Below are positions 36,581 through 47,830 of a stretch of 64,000 nucleotides of DNA, in pieces. This stretch comes from Takakia lepidozioides (taxonomy: Eukaryota > Streptophyta > Takakiopsida > Takakiales > Takakiaceae). The position numbers were made by a program, and so were the translations under genes. The notes under the pieces were generated by a model. It was not told where the DNA came from, ran no database searches, and saw only the letters and a program-made list of their open reading frames with translations. The DNA lies in the NCBI GenBank assembly GCA_030704615.1, contig CM060732.1, positions 12,152,001-12,216,000 of the forward strand, read 5' to 3'. Positions within the stretch are counted from its first letter, which is position 1. Each line of letters begins with the position of its first letter.

Positions 36581-36800
36581 TTGGGTTCATGGGGAGTCAA
36601 ATCCTCCATGGGTCATGGGGAGTCAAATCCTCCATGGGTCATGACACAAGGTCAAGGACAATGTGGTAAGGGCACCTTCTTCTTCGACCTATTTCAGAGC
36701 TTGCATGAGTTTTTTACCGATCATTGCCGATGGTGGGACAATCGCAATCGCAAGGTGTGGCTTTTCCTTAATGTAGGATGTGAAGTTTATTTGATATACC
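36581..36800 (+). pseudogene. OSB-like exon fragment (FF..WWDNR motif)
   Basis: The plus frame reads LHEFFTDHCRWWDNRNRK, then GTGTGGC. This matches the W-x-FF-x-DP-x-WWDNR-x-K opening of the plant organellar single-stranded DNA-binding (OSB) PDF motif, with the possible splice donor at the same place as in the other copies. A 24-bp direct repeat (ATGGGGAGTCAAATCCTCC twice, 36,592-36,640) lies upstream. The PDFK part is not here. It is likely a captured or duplicated exon fragment; no full gene can be built. Confidence 0.5.
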
Positions 36801-38245
36801 ATTCAACTGCTTTCATTGAAGTATACGTTACATTGTTGAACATGAAAATTTTGTTTTTCATCCCCAAACTCCCTAGTCTCATATTAGCAAAGGAGAATTG
36901 ACCTCTATCCCTATACCATCCATAAAGTTATTTAGCAATTGACCCTACGGTCTACCTCTTGATCACGTTCTTCTACCTCTTCATATCTACTATTCATCAT
37001 ATGAATCACCATCTTTCTATTCAAATCTTTGAAGTCCTATCCAAATAACATTGTCTCAGATTGAATATTTTGTTTCATTTGTGATTTTATGATCATTTTT
37101 TAGTGAGGTTGTAATATTGAATTTAGTTAGAAAAGAATGACACTAATCAAATTCATTGCTCACCCTTTGGTATGATGTTGTGCTATTAATTATTTCTTTT
37201 ATTGTCTTTGCCTCTCACCTATATGGTACATATTTTTTACTTGACTTAGACGTTGATCACCAAGGAAAAATTGAGGGAGAGATAGGGATAAATCCATTGT
37301 TGATTTATCTCTCTTTCTCCTTGGCTCTTTTTTTCTTTAGTTCATTAGTGCTTTGTTTCCGTCACGCTCACTTTTCCACCTCTACTAGACCAAAATTTCT
37401 CATTTGGTGTTTTTTTGCTCTATCTATATGTATTATTTACCTTAAAAATTTATATCTAATTGAATGATGACTATGTGTCCTTTTCAGCATAGAAGACTAC
37501 ATATTTCAGTATTATATTGATCATTATAATGTAGATTGTCCATATTTGAGATTCAGTAGAACACAACGATTTGTGGGGGAACAGAACAATTTTGAAGATT
37601 GCAGTTGTTGTTTACTATTCACTTTCCATGTAAGACATTCATTGAAAAGTTATTGTGCCAAAAACCAAACATGATGGATTTTCCAACAATAATTCGTCAC
37701 TACCTTGATACTGAAAACTATTAAAAAATCTGCAACGCAAAAAGAGAGAGTCTAAAGTCATCTTTCTTTCAGATTTGGCTTCATTTTTGGGATGGGTACA
37801 TCACAATCTAAAAACTTATGCATTCAACCCCACATCCTAGAATCTAACATTATGGAAATGAAAAAAATGCAAAGTTGTCGCTTGAGGTAAGCCAAATGGA
37901 TTGCTAATCATTGATTGTTGTATTATTAACGTGACTAGGATAGACAAGGTACATTAAGCCTCGATACATTTTCCAGCCGTATCAACAAATGTGGAACTTC
38001 TGGACATAAATTCTCTTTATATGTAATGATCAAATAGATTCTAAATGTCCTAAAACCAATAGTAATACCAATGAAACCACAGGAAAAAAGTTCAAAGATT
38101 GGCGATTAAAAACAACGGGGTTTAATATGATAGATAAATTATTCATACATATAGTTTTGCATCATTCTTGAAACTAAATTGTGGTTTTTATCTTAATGCG
38201 GCAGGGAGAATTCAAAGTATAAACAAGTTTAAATCTTCAGTGTGC
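36801..38245. other. No supported gene
   Basis: AT-rich. A plus frame at 37,156-37,467 is hydrophobic (chance-type, Phe/Leu-rich) with no start context. I see nothing more. Confidence 0.4.
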
Positions 38246-38566
38246 ATGCAAGCTTCCATAATGGTTATGGAGATCAAGAGTTATCGCTCACCAACTTCAA
38301 CGAGTACCTCATCTGCACTAGATCAGAATTCTCAACTAGTGCCTTTAGTACCTGTGCTGACAGCTGAAGAAATTCAACTTTTTACTCTAAAAATAGAGGA
38401 ATTATTGAGGACACTTGTGGCAGAGACTGCCATCGTGATTAACAAAAAACAATTGATGAGCAGTCGTCTTGCATATACTTTGATAACAAAACTTAAGAAA
38501 AGAAAAGATTTCATGGCTTGGTTAGTAAGGTCGCAAGGACAAAACAAATGGCTGGATTTTGAGTAA
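38246..38566 (+). CDS. Unrecognised 106-residue ORF, possibly a last exon
   Basis: The ATG frame reads MQASIMVMEIKSYRS, a Ser/Thr linker, then a helical region (LTAEEIQLFTLKIEELL, SRLAYTLITKLKKRKDFMA) ending NKWLDFE. A possible 3' splice site (TTTTTATCTTAATGCGGCAG, 38,187-38,206) keeps the frame open upstream of the ATG, so this could be the terminal exon of a gene. The composition is protein-like, but the family is unknown and the neighbours give no context. Confidence 0.25.
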   Translation: MQASIMVMEIKSYRSPTSTSTSSALDQNSQLVPLVPVLTAEEIQLFTLKIEELLRTLVAETAIVINKKQLMSSRLAYTLITKLKKRKDFMAWLVRSQGQNKWLDFE

Positions 38567-40116
38567 TTCTTGAATACGACGTATTGGTGAGAAAAATCAA
38601 GACCATTTTCTAATAAACATTGTATAGATTGCATGGTCTAATGACAGTTCATTTGGTCCATTGATCAACATGTTCAATGAAAACTTTCTCAAATCAACTA
38701 ATAGAAAATTATTGATTAAATTTGCACAAATTGACTTATAAGTGGAGATGGATGCTTCATCAATAGATATCTAATAACACAAGAAGATCATCCCAACAAA
38801 TTTGGACTATATTATTTGTTTATATAAGTGTGTCAGGTTGTGAGCTGTTTTGCACACAATTTGAATCATAAGTTGCCTTTGCCCCTTCATTAAATTAAGT
38901 TTTAATTTAATGTTGAAATTAAACTTTTAATATTGAAATTAAAAACTGGCCGTATTTTTGTTTGTCAATGGCTAATGCTAAGCAATTTTAAAACATTACT
39001 ATCATCAGTGCTAGCCCAATTTGATAGTGCGTGAATGCCACTTATTTCAAGGTTCAAATCTTGGATACCACATTGCATAGTGGGTCACCGTCTTTTTGGC
39101 GTCCAGTCTTGTCTGAAACTTAAGGCTTGTAGCTCCATATGTAATTTTTTTCTTTCAATAAAATAATAAACTGATACTTTGTTTCAGATTATTAATTCTA
39201 GTGACGACCAAAGGTTGGAGACTAGTATTAGCATAGAGCAGGAATAGGGTGTCTTTGTGCTCTGTCATTGTTGTCAAGTCTAGTCACCATGTCATCCTCG
39301 TCATGTTTCATATCCCACTATATATGGTCTTCGTATAACTCGGCACAACGATATGTATGCGCACGACAGCTGTCAAGTTATTTTACCACTAGTGTGAAAC
39401 TAGCTAGGAAATAGCTAGCTTTTACATATTGACATTTGGGATTGGCCCAAGTGTCAATCCAGGGGTCAAGGCAGATTTAGGCCCTGGAGTGGTTATCTTC
39501 ACGGCAAGCGCGGGAGGCTCATCTTTCTCGAGTTGAACCTCACTGCGCCTAGCTATGGCGCCGTAGTGTGGATTCCCCATGGCGTGGGGTGCACTTGGCT
39601 TGACTTGTATTTGAGTGATGAGGTTATATATGCATGAGTTTATGCTTCAGCTTTGTGAGCTCGTGCTTGTATTCTTCTTCTTTATCATTGTGTGGACTAG
39701 TGACTGCCATAGTGGGCAGCATAGTGGCAGCCTAGTGACTGACTAGTTGTAGCCTAGTGGTATACTCCCGGGGGTGCACTCTTCATAAAAAGACCATATC
39801 ACGTGCGTGCATCAGCCAATAAACAATACCCCTGTATATAGCTTAATTCATGAATTTATCATATGTATACATATTTTTAAAACTTTATTAAAACCCCTAA
39901 AGTATTTATATAAAACAAACAATTAATGAATAACAATACCCTGTTGTATGTATTCATGTGTTCATTGAGAATATAAAAACCCTTTATTTATGTATAATTT
40001 TTTAATACAAAATTATGGACAAATTATAGATCGGATTTTAAAAGAATCAAAATAACTTGTGTAACCAATAAAAATTAGTATAAAAATTATTTTCCGTTTA
40101 TAAAATTGTTAAAAAC
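38567..40116. other. No supported gene
   Basis: AT-rich, with a more GC-balanced block at 39,380-39,790 that ends in short direct repeats of TAGTGACTG / CATAGTGGCAGCC. That block has the look of a solo LTR, but no matching termini or target duplication could be shown. Confidence 0.35.
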
Positions 40117-40210
40117 ATGCTGAAATGTGTTGAGAAAGGTGCCTTCATTAGCAGTGCCTTGTTTTTATCAATTGTGCTGCTGCCGCTGCTGTTTCCACTT
40201 AGGCCAAAAC
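40117..40210 (-). pseudogene. OSB-like 3' exon fragment
   Basis: Closely matches 58,078-58,145 and 58,655-58,725 at the nucleotide level (GTGTTGA...GCCTTCATTAGCAGTGCCTTG...ATCAATTGTGC). In those copies the minus strand encodes the C-terminal LE-AAA-AQLI-GTAN-G segment after the PDFK motif. Only this tail is present here. Confidence 0.5.
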
Positions 40211-40429
40211 AAGAAGATTTTTCTTTTAAGAAACGGAGGGGGAGGATTTGTGTGCAGCAGCAGCTGCTTCTCCTCCTCTCTCCCTCCCCCATTTTCCTTG
40301 GCCTAGTAGGGGGGAGAGAGACAGCAGAAACAGCTGCTGCTCTCTCCCTGCTCATCCCCCACATTTGATATACATGTTGATGTGGGTACTGTTCAAAATG
40401 ACACCTGATATAACACTAGTTTTGACAAC

Positions 40430-41700
40430 ATCACCATGGACCTCTTTGTCTTTTTCGAGGGCTGCTTGCATGGTTGTTCATGCATTATGAACACAAACGA
40501 ACATGATCTGGTCCTTCCTGCATCATTTGCTCTCTATGTCAAAGTCTTCATCCCGCACCCCTCCTATGCATATCCTGCATTCATCACGTTCCACAACACC
40601 ACATCTCGTTCAGCCATATTGTCAAAACACTGCATCTAGTTAAACCACCTTGCTGCACCCGCTCTTGAATTACATGTCCACCATGGTAGGGTTCAGAATG
40701 ACATCTGATACAATTACAGCTCTTACGATGTCACCATGGACTTCTTTGCCCTTTTCGAAAGGGTATCAGGAGAGAAATATATATCTCTCTCTCTCTCTCT
40801 CCCTTAAGCTCCCGACGCGATGAATTCGAGGTCAGATGGTGGGGTCAGCTATGACTAATACCAGATATGGGCCTAAGTTAATCGACTCTATATCTTGGAA
40901 GCGGGACCACCCTGTAGATTTCAAATAGTTTGGATTTTAATTTAATTTCCCGGTAGCTATATAAACTATTCTAAGTGTCAAATTGTTGTACAAGGAAAAA
41001 CAAGCTCATGTGAAATGTGATGGGACATACATCTTGTTGTTAGGTGCTGATACAATGCAGGGAGAACATTCTCCTACTAAGATGGATCCCACCTGCCAGC
41101 TGTCATCCTGTTCATCCGACGTGAGGATAGATGTTGCCGCACGTTCAGCCATCTCCACATTGCCATGGATTCTACAGGCACCAAGCAAGGCCTTCCACAC
41201 CACATCATTTTGATTGATGATATTTTATTAATCAGATCCACTACCTCATCCAGTTGTCCCGCACGTCCAAGAAGGTCCACCATGCAGCAATGATCTTGAC
41301 TAAGGGAATCGAAGTATCATGCACCCTCAATGCTCCCACATTTGGCATACACGTCCACAAGGGTATTGTTCATAATGATCACATCTGGTACAATTCCAGC
41401 TTTTGCGATGCAACCATGCACCTCTTTGCCCTTTTCCAGGGCTACCAGGCTTGCACGGACTGCGAACGCACACAAATATGATATGGTCGGGCTTCACCCC
41501 TTCCCCCATCATTTGCTCATAGGTCTCCAAAGCCTCCATCCCGTGCCCCTGCTATGCATACCCTGCAAGCATCGCACTCCACGACACCACATCTCATTTA
41601 GCCATAGTGTTGAACACTTCCTTTGCATTCTCAAAGCACCCACATTTGACATACATGTCCACCAGGGCAGCGTTCAGAATGACATCTGGTAATCGGACAG
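40430..41700 (-). pseudogene. PPR-family pseudogene fragments
   Basis: Minus frames contain pieces of a plant pentatricopeptide-repeat protein of the PLS class: EALETYEQMMGEGVKPDHIIF (41,539 leftward), MVDLLGRAGQLDEVVDLINK (41,283 leftward), then VWKALLGACRIHGNVEMAERAA (E motif, 41,203 leftward) and SDEQDDS. A further piece with LEKDKEVHGDVVKTSVIS and MYIKCGG lies at 40,500-40,400. Such proteins edit or process organellar RNA. Here frameshifts and stops break every repeat. It lies between two OSB-like fragments, suggesting nested insertion or a chimera. Confidence 0.7.
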
Positions 41701-41714
41701 GCATTTACCTTTTT

Positions 41715-41890
41715 CCCTCGGTTGTCCCACCATTGACTGGGGTCAGAAAAGTATTCACTCCACAACTTCTCCTCGTCTCTGCTACCCGTTTCTGGATATT
41801 TTCATGTTGTCACATTGGCAGTATCATGTCAAAGTCACTCCAAACTAACTCAACCAGCTAATTTGCAGAATTCAACATGAAAATTTAGCA
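41715..41890 (-). pseudogene. OSB-like WWDNR exon
   Basis: The minus strand reads RDEEKLWSEYFSDPSQWWDN RGKK and then GT, the best-preserved copy in this window of the exon that opens the OSB PDF motif (W-x2-FF-x-DP-x2-WWDNR-x2-K). In the family this protein binds single-stranded DNA in plastids or mitochondria. The upstream part (LTRLVGVTLT-type) is broken. The partner PDFK exon is absent in this cluster except for the tail at 40,117-40,210. Confidence 0.6.
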
Positions 41891-41900
41891 ACGACGCAAT

Positions 41901-41945
41901 GGCGTGAGCGTTGCACGTGAGCGCGCGAGCGTACGCTCACGCAGG
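41901..41945. repeat. Left GGCGTGAGC-type terminal inverted repeat
   Basis: Reads GGCGTGAGC, four bases, CACGTGAGC (41,914-41,922), then CGCGAGCG and GCTCACGC. The reverse complement of 53,302-53,346 has the same blocks in the same order and spacing (GGCGTGAGC, five bases, CACGTGAGC, CGTGAGCG, GCTCACGC). An additional GTGACGTGGCGTGAGCG at 41,947-41,963 also occurs at 53,292-53,308. No clear 9-bp target duplication flanks it. Confidence 0.55.
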
Positions 41946-42531
41946 AGTGACGTGGCGTGAGCGTCATGTCAGCATGCTGATGTGGCGGTAAATGATGATG
42001 TGGCAGTGTCCGTCATCTGCCACGTCAGCATTAACATGCGCCGCCTATAACCGTGGATGGTCCTATGACCGTGGAATTAATGCAGGGAATCTTGCCTAAA
42101 TAGAATCAAGACGAGCGTTGAGGCCTACAATTGCAGCATCCAACATTGTGCAATTACAAATGCTTGTTTCACTTTTACAATTACAAGGACGAAAAAATAT
42201 CCTCACAAAGTGTGCGCCATAAAGGCTGCCACGGGAAGACCTTCCTCCCTCCTCAAATAACAATGAGAGTTAGGATCATCTTCAAAAGATGATTGTAGTG
42301 CATAGCGACAGCAAGACATGTAGACTTCGAACGGTGCAATGACAAATGTGCACTACCTAAAAGTTGTCACTCAGAGCTCACTCCGTATAGTTGGAGGCCA
42401 TATCATTGCACAGCCGACGAATTGATGTGAATTACACATTTCAAATCATGGTCATCCACATACCACATTATATAGTTCATGCTACCCATGTGTTGTATCC
42501 CGCTGCAAAAGAGTATCGACCTCGTTGAAAC

Positions 42532-45500
42532 TCATAGTGGCCTGGTGAATGAAGTTGTCACGTTTGGGATCGCAAACCATATGAAATACAAATGTTTGCA
42601 GGGTATGAATTTACCTCTCTTGCCCAAACTGGTTGATAGCATATTCACAAAATCAGGACATGTGCAATTGGGGAAATTGGAAACCGTGATGTCGTAGGTC
42701 CTGTCATGAACAGCAGATGTGGAAGTGATGATTGTGAATACCCGACCATATCCTGGATCGGGTACTTCCGTGGTGCTTCCAACACGAGCTTGGAGCATTC
42801 TTGCGGACTCTACTTTGCCAAAGTGTTCAGCGGTTGGAGGGAAACGCCGAACGAGCTTTCCATCTCGTTTGGTTGGCCACAAGTCAGGATTTGTTGGGGG
42901 GACCCGGGAGGACGCAGAAGTAGTAGCACATGCATGGAGTTGGGGTTGTCTCGCAAGGGAAAAACCTGCCTCCTCCAGCATTTCAATCTCCTGAAAGCTG
43001 AGATGTGTTCCCACCTTCACGGGCCAAACGGTTGGAGGAGATGGCTTCATCACTACGGAAGGACGCACAGTTCCATGCACACATCTGGCACAATCATCTG
43101 CGCAGAACCAGAACTTGTGGTTCTTGGCTTCTGGTTGACCGTATGGACACATCAAGCCCGTGAAAGTCGGAGCAGGAGTTCGGGCACCACCTCTGGATAT
43201 AGATGAAGTGCACTTCTCGAAATTAGTTGCCCTGATCGTTGTACATTTCACACGAGACCCTACACTTGTGCGTTCTATGTGCCAAACGTGGTCGGGGCAT
43301 GCGGACTCAAGCACATCAAGGGGGTTGTTTCTCTCCTGCACCATTTCAGTGGCATTGTTTGATGTTGGAGCTTGCCGTCGTGTTGGAGGTTCCGGACATG
43401 GAGCTGTCATGCAGGGGAACACGAGGCTTCGAGAAGTTATCACGGTCTGCCCTGTGGGAATCTGAATCCGAACCAGGTGGAGTGTTCAATTTCCTCTTAC
43501 AGGAGCCGAATCTCTCCTCCCCTTCAAGATGTGGAACTCTAGAAACAAGTGGCGTTCCCTGGGCATACATGCTCACCGCCCGTGCTATCTTGATTGGATC
43601 CCCAGATCTGTTTGCAGCACGCAACATCAACTCCCATTTGTCCGGACCCTTGCCACCAACCCCACCTCGTAAGAAATCACGGTATCGGGTTTGTTGTTGC
43701 AAGGCACGTATCAAATCATCTGTTGTTGCCACATACAAATCCCGACCTCGTTTCCCAGACTGCTGCAACCATGCGTTGTGCACAGTTTCTGCCAAATTGC
43801 AAGATGACATGTCCGCCATTTCCTCAATGGACATGTTCTGCAAAGAGGATAACCACACTTCAGAACAATGCACAGGAAACAACATAAAGAAAGCAATGAG
43901 TCAAAAATATGGAAAGCAAATGTATGAATAAAGCATGAAATAGAAGCCTCGTACCATTGTCATGGCTGCTCCCCACTGTCTATACCGGAAGTGCCAAAAC
44001 GCCAGCCAATCTTCCAATGCTCTCATACTCTCAAGTGATGCAGCTCCAGAAGAGAACCACCAGGCACCAATTGTCTGGAACAAAGAATCCGCCTCCTTCA
44101 TTGTTCTAGCATCTTTGTACTCTTTGCACAATTTACGGTGCTGAGTCTGCATCTCTGGTTTGATGTCCGACTTTGTATGTTTTTCCAGAGATTGTGTCCA
44201 TGGAATAGACATGTACGCTCTCTTCCTCGCATTGGCACTTTTGGGTCGCCCGATCCGAAGACAATACGAACAGCATTGAAATTTGCTTGAGCACTATCCG
44301 CCATGAAACCTGCGAAATTTGGAGATAGCAGCCCATGGCAGCCCATGACACGTATCAGGGAATTCCACATGAGCTTCTAGGATTCAGTATCCTCGGATTG
44401 CATGTCACAAACTGCAATTGTCATAACTCGTTGGTACACTGGATCGTAGACATGACAAGCCATTGTCGTCCAATCCTTCACTCGTTTCACATGATCAAAC
44501 ATAAGAAAACAGTTCTGCAAGTCCCCAGTCTTCTGCATCCGCTTCACGAGGCTAACCCCACTGCCCTCCCCAACAGTCGACATTTTGAAAAGAATAACTT
44601 TGATGGCACCTTGACCTGGGAATACATTGTCCTGGATGTAATCGTACTTGCTCACTCGTTTCAATTCCAAAATATTGTCTATGTAGCCTCTGATCCCAGA
44701 ACCCATTCTCAATGCATTGATCTGATGCCGAATGTTAGGTGAACTTAAAGTGGAGAAATGATCCATGACTAGGTCCAATGCTGCACCGTCAAGTTTAATC
44801 CCCACAGAATCCCCTTCACTCAAAATATGGCTTTCCAAGAAGGACTTGCTTGCGCCAAGAGCAATTGCAGATGTTGTTGCGGATGGGTTTCTCCCGAACT
44901 CCTATTTAATCAACCTCGATACTGTCTCAACACTCTCCCTATAATCTCCCTTCGAGACAGGATGGTTATGGAATCCGAAATGCACACAAGCTCTTGTCAT
45001 TGTTTTCAAACGGTGGACAACATAGTACATTCTTGCTCTGCAGAGCGCCAAGCAGGATGGCACAAGTTTGCAGAATTTGCAGACGAAAGTGTTTGCCGGT
45101 GGAGGGGCAGTCCCAGGCTGAAATGGATTTTCCGCCAGACCCTCCCATTCGCTTTGATTATGAACCCCAGACTGAAGAAAGTGTCTGCAATTCAAATTAT
45201 CACACCTAAGGTATCCATTGCAAACTGTCCTCCTGAAAACAAGCTTGTCATCATTCTGAATATTAGATGTTTTTGTTCTGCACCACGGGTGCCCGTCGTG
45301 TTTCTTGTCCATTCCATGCATCATGATTGTTACACCTCCAACTCGCGGAGGAGGAGGCAGCTCGAATAGGATATCGCCATCAAAAGTCTCCGGCAAGAAC
45401 TTCACATGCACCTGCTTCAAAGATTCCCAATCAATTCCCCGCAACTCACTTTTGAATCCAGCCATTCCTCCCATCGCCCGCAATTTTGGAATGACACTAC

Positions 45501-45975
45501 AAATCACTTCTTCATCAACTTCTCCAACCACAGTAGGAAGGACTGGATTTGGAATTTCACTTATGTCATCATTGGAAGAATCCGAAAGCTCAACAATTGG
45601 AGTGGAGGACGTCTGTTCTTTTTTCACCACCACCTCCCTCTTGTCTTCAACGACCGAAGCAGCAGTCCCGGCGTCACATATGACCCAAGGGACTTTCGCC
45701 GAGGCTCTCCAAGTACTCTGTATCGACCAGGACGCACTCTCCACTGGCTGATATGAGCCGTCTCATCACGGTTTTGGAAAGAGTATTTCAACAACTTCCC
45801 TTTAAGATCGTACACCTCTTTCTCCAGAAAGATGGAGCCATTCTGCAGCTGAAAACGGGTAGCCAAGACATGTTCCAGAACAATTGCAAATCCATTGTCA
45901 AGGACTTCCTGGGAGAACGGCACTGGTTTGTCGTCAGAGAAAATTCCGCTTCAGAGGAAGCCATCTTCCTTCCTC
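42532..45975 (-). pseudogene. Transposase-like protein, copy A (Zn N-terminus, DDE-like core, SWIM finger)
   Basis: Order along the minus strand: N-terminal KEVYDLKGKLLKYSFQ and PGRYRVLGEPRRKS; an acidic linker; a Cys/His-rich region (DGHPWCRTKTSNI, YLRCDNLNCRHFL, VCKFCKL, FHNHPVSKGDYRES) resembling the WRKY/GCM-type zinc folds found before MULE cores; a core with LMFDHVKRVKDWTTMACHV, FMADSAQANFNAVRIVFG and RERTCLFH (CX2H), then LEDWLAFWHFRYRQWG as a candidate third acid; and near the C-terminus a SWIM finger (NCTCPDFVN...FIPCKHLYF). DDE plus CX2H plus SWIM is the Mutator-like transposase pattern. Two CAG-to-TAG type stops (44,902 and 44,377, where copy B has Gln) and shifts near 44,200 and 43,400 break it. 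Short introns (for example near 43,895-43,945) are likely. Confidence 0.7.
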
Positions 45976-46817
45976 GCGTACGTTTATACCTTGCTATCGC
46001 AGATCTAGTGTAAATCGGTTTACTGATGTCTCCATAACACAGTTGAAGAATGAGCAGAGAATATGGCGGAGGAAGCTCAGACAACGACTGTGCATATTAT
46101 GTTATTCTTTCCAGATATGCAGCCGTCCATTTTAATTACTTTTCTTGTGGGCCCGGTGGTCAGAGTATCCCTAGGAGCAGTGTCGGCAGCTGTTAAACCG
46201 TTAATCAGAACCTCATCAATAAACCCAATAACAAAGCCGACTTCCTGGAAGCATGCCACAGGATCTGAGGATGGGATTGCAGATTAAATAAATGTATCTT
46301 TATACTACCAATGATCATGCGCACCTGGAAAGTTCCAAATGTGAAACGAATGTGGGGTTTGGCTAACAAGGATGACCGTGTATGATATTCCAAAATTTGT
46401 CATCAAACTCTCGTTCATTTACATTTATTTGTGTAAGACTCTGCGCCAAGATTTCTGGGATTCGCTGTTATTTTTAAATATTGAAACCGTTCTAATAAAG
46501 AACACGCCGTTTATTTTTGGCGACAAACGTCAGACATCCATAACTGAATACGAACAGCTGTACACCAATTGCTGGCATGTGCACTAATAAGGGAACGACT
46601 ATGTGTAACGGTCACGCGAGAGGGAATCCGATGCTTCTAGAGACAAGCAAGAACGCAGGCAATCTCGCAAGAAATCGGAAGTCACTGCGTTTTTCTACTT
46701 TTCGCGCTTAGAGAGAGAGTGGTAGTCAAGCTGGAGAGGGTTCCTTCTACAATACGAAAGAGAAGAAAGTCTCTTTATTTTACTTCCCTTAGAGAGAGAC
46801 GCAGAGCAAGAGAGCAA
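45976..46817. promoter_or_regulatory. Shared upstream region between divergent transposase A and ParB/methyltransferase-like gene
   Basis: About 840 bases separate the two head-to-head start regions and hold no convincing frame. A bidirectional promoter is expected from the arrangement, but I could not assign core elements. A purine run GAGAGAGAG precedes the plus-strand gene at 46,710. Confidence 0.3.
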
Positions 46818-47186
46818 ATGACGAGGCGTCGTTTGTTGGAGAACACAGGGCCAAGGCAGCAGGTGAACGCGGAGACTGATTCACAAGAGCAGACCGAGAC
46901 TGAGGCAGCGGCTGTGACACAGTCGGCGATAAGAGTGCGCCAGCCTGTGGATGCAGAGATGATTCGCAGGGACACTGAAGGAGGTGGAAGCACTCGGAAC
47001 GCCGAACCGGGAGAAGGTCAAGAAACCCTAGAGCAGACAGAAATTCCAGCAGATGTGAGAGGGAAGAGGAAAGCTGCAGAAGGGGATCCAATTTCAAAAC
47101 CTAATAAGGCGCCAGTAAGTTTTCTCTAATTTACATTTGATTGTTGAAGATATGCGTAGAGAGTGAGTGGAATGTCCCAGATAGGG

Positions 47187-47830
47187 ATTGTCGCTAACGA
47201 CCATCACAAAGGTGATTTGCTTTCTACTCCTCTGCTAAGGGTTTACCGCACAATGATTAGGTGACTATCGGTACCGTCATTCACTGTTGTTCAGATCATA
47301 CAGTCTGTCTGAGTGCCTTTCAAGGAGTCCTTCCTCTTCCCTTCTTTAGCAGGAACTACTGAATTGCAAGGGTCGTTAACGCCATTCGATTCTCCTCATG
47401 AGATTTATGTACCTATGTGTTTGAAGAGAGACTGAGGGTCGGCATACCATCAATCATTGTTGTTCAGATCATACAGTCTGTCTGATTGCCTTTCAAGCAG
47501 TCCTTCCTCTTCCCATGCTGGCGACGGTAATCACAATGGAGTCAATCTGAATAATCTGCACTTACTGTCCGCCCTAAACTATACTGAATGTCGTTGCCGC
47601 GTTGCCGCCAATCACTTACACATAGATGTCATTACACAACACCGATCCGGCAGGTCCTTATCTTTTGTGATTGTCGTTAACGCCGTTCGCTATCGCTCTC
47701 GCTTTTGTTTTGAATACGGCAGGATCAGCTTTGCTTGTGTAGATTGTGCTGAATTGTTTCACACCATTCATAGTGAGTTTCTTTGAGACAGAGGGATGGT
47801 CATTACCGCCGTTCACTATTTGCAAATTAC
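47187..47830. repeat. Intron 1 duplication with GTCGTTAACG motifs
   Basis: A block beginning TTGTTCAGATCATACAGTCT occurs at about 47,287 and again at about 47,460 (about 172 bp apart). Words of the form GTCGTTAACGCC(A/G)TTCG occur near 47,373 and 47,684, with relatives near 47,188 and 47,799. These resemble the palindrome core found in the later intron. Confidence 0.6.

Noticed and set aside
39380-39790. Possible solo LTR
   Set aside because: The composition changes here, but I found neither convincing TG...CA ends with a target duplication nor a second copy in the window.
42706-45756. Long plus-strand frames opposite transposase copy A (for example 43,239-43,931 and 44,827-45,369)
   Set aside because: They are antisense shadows. 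All family motifs are in the minus-strand frames and match copy B.
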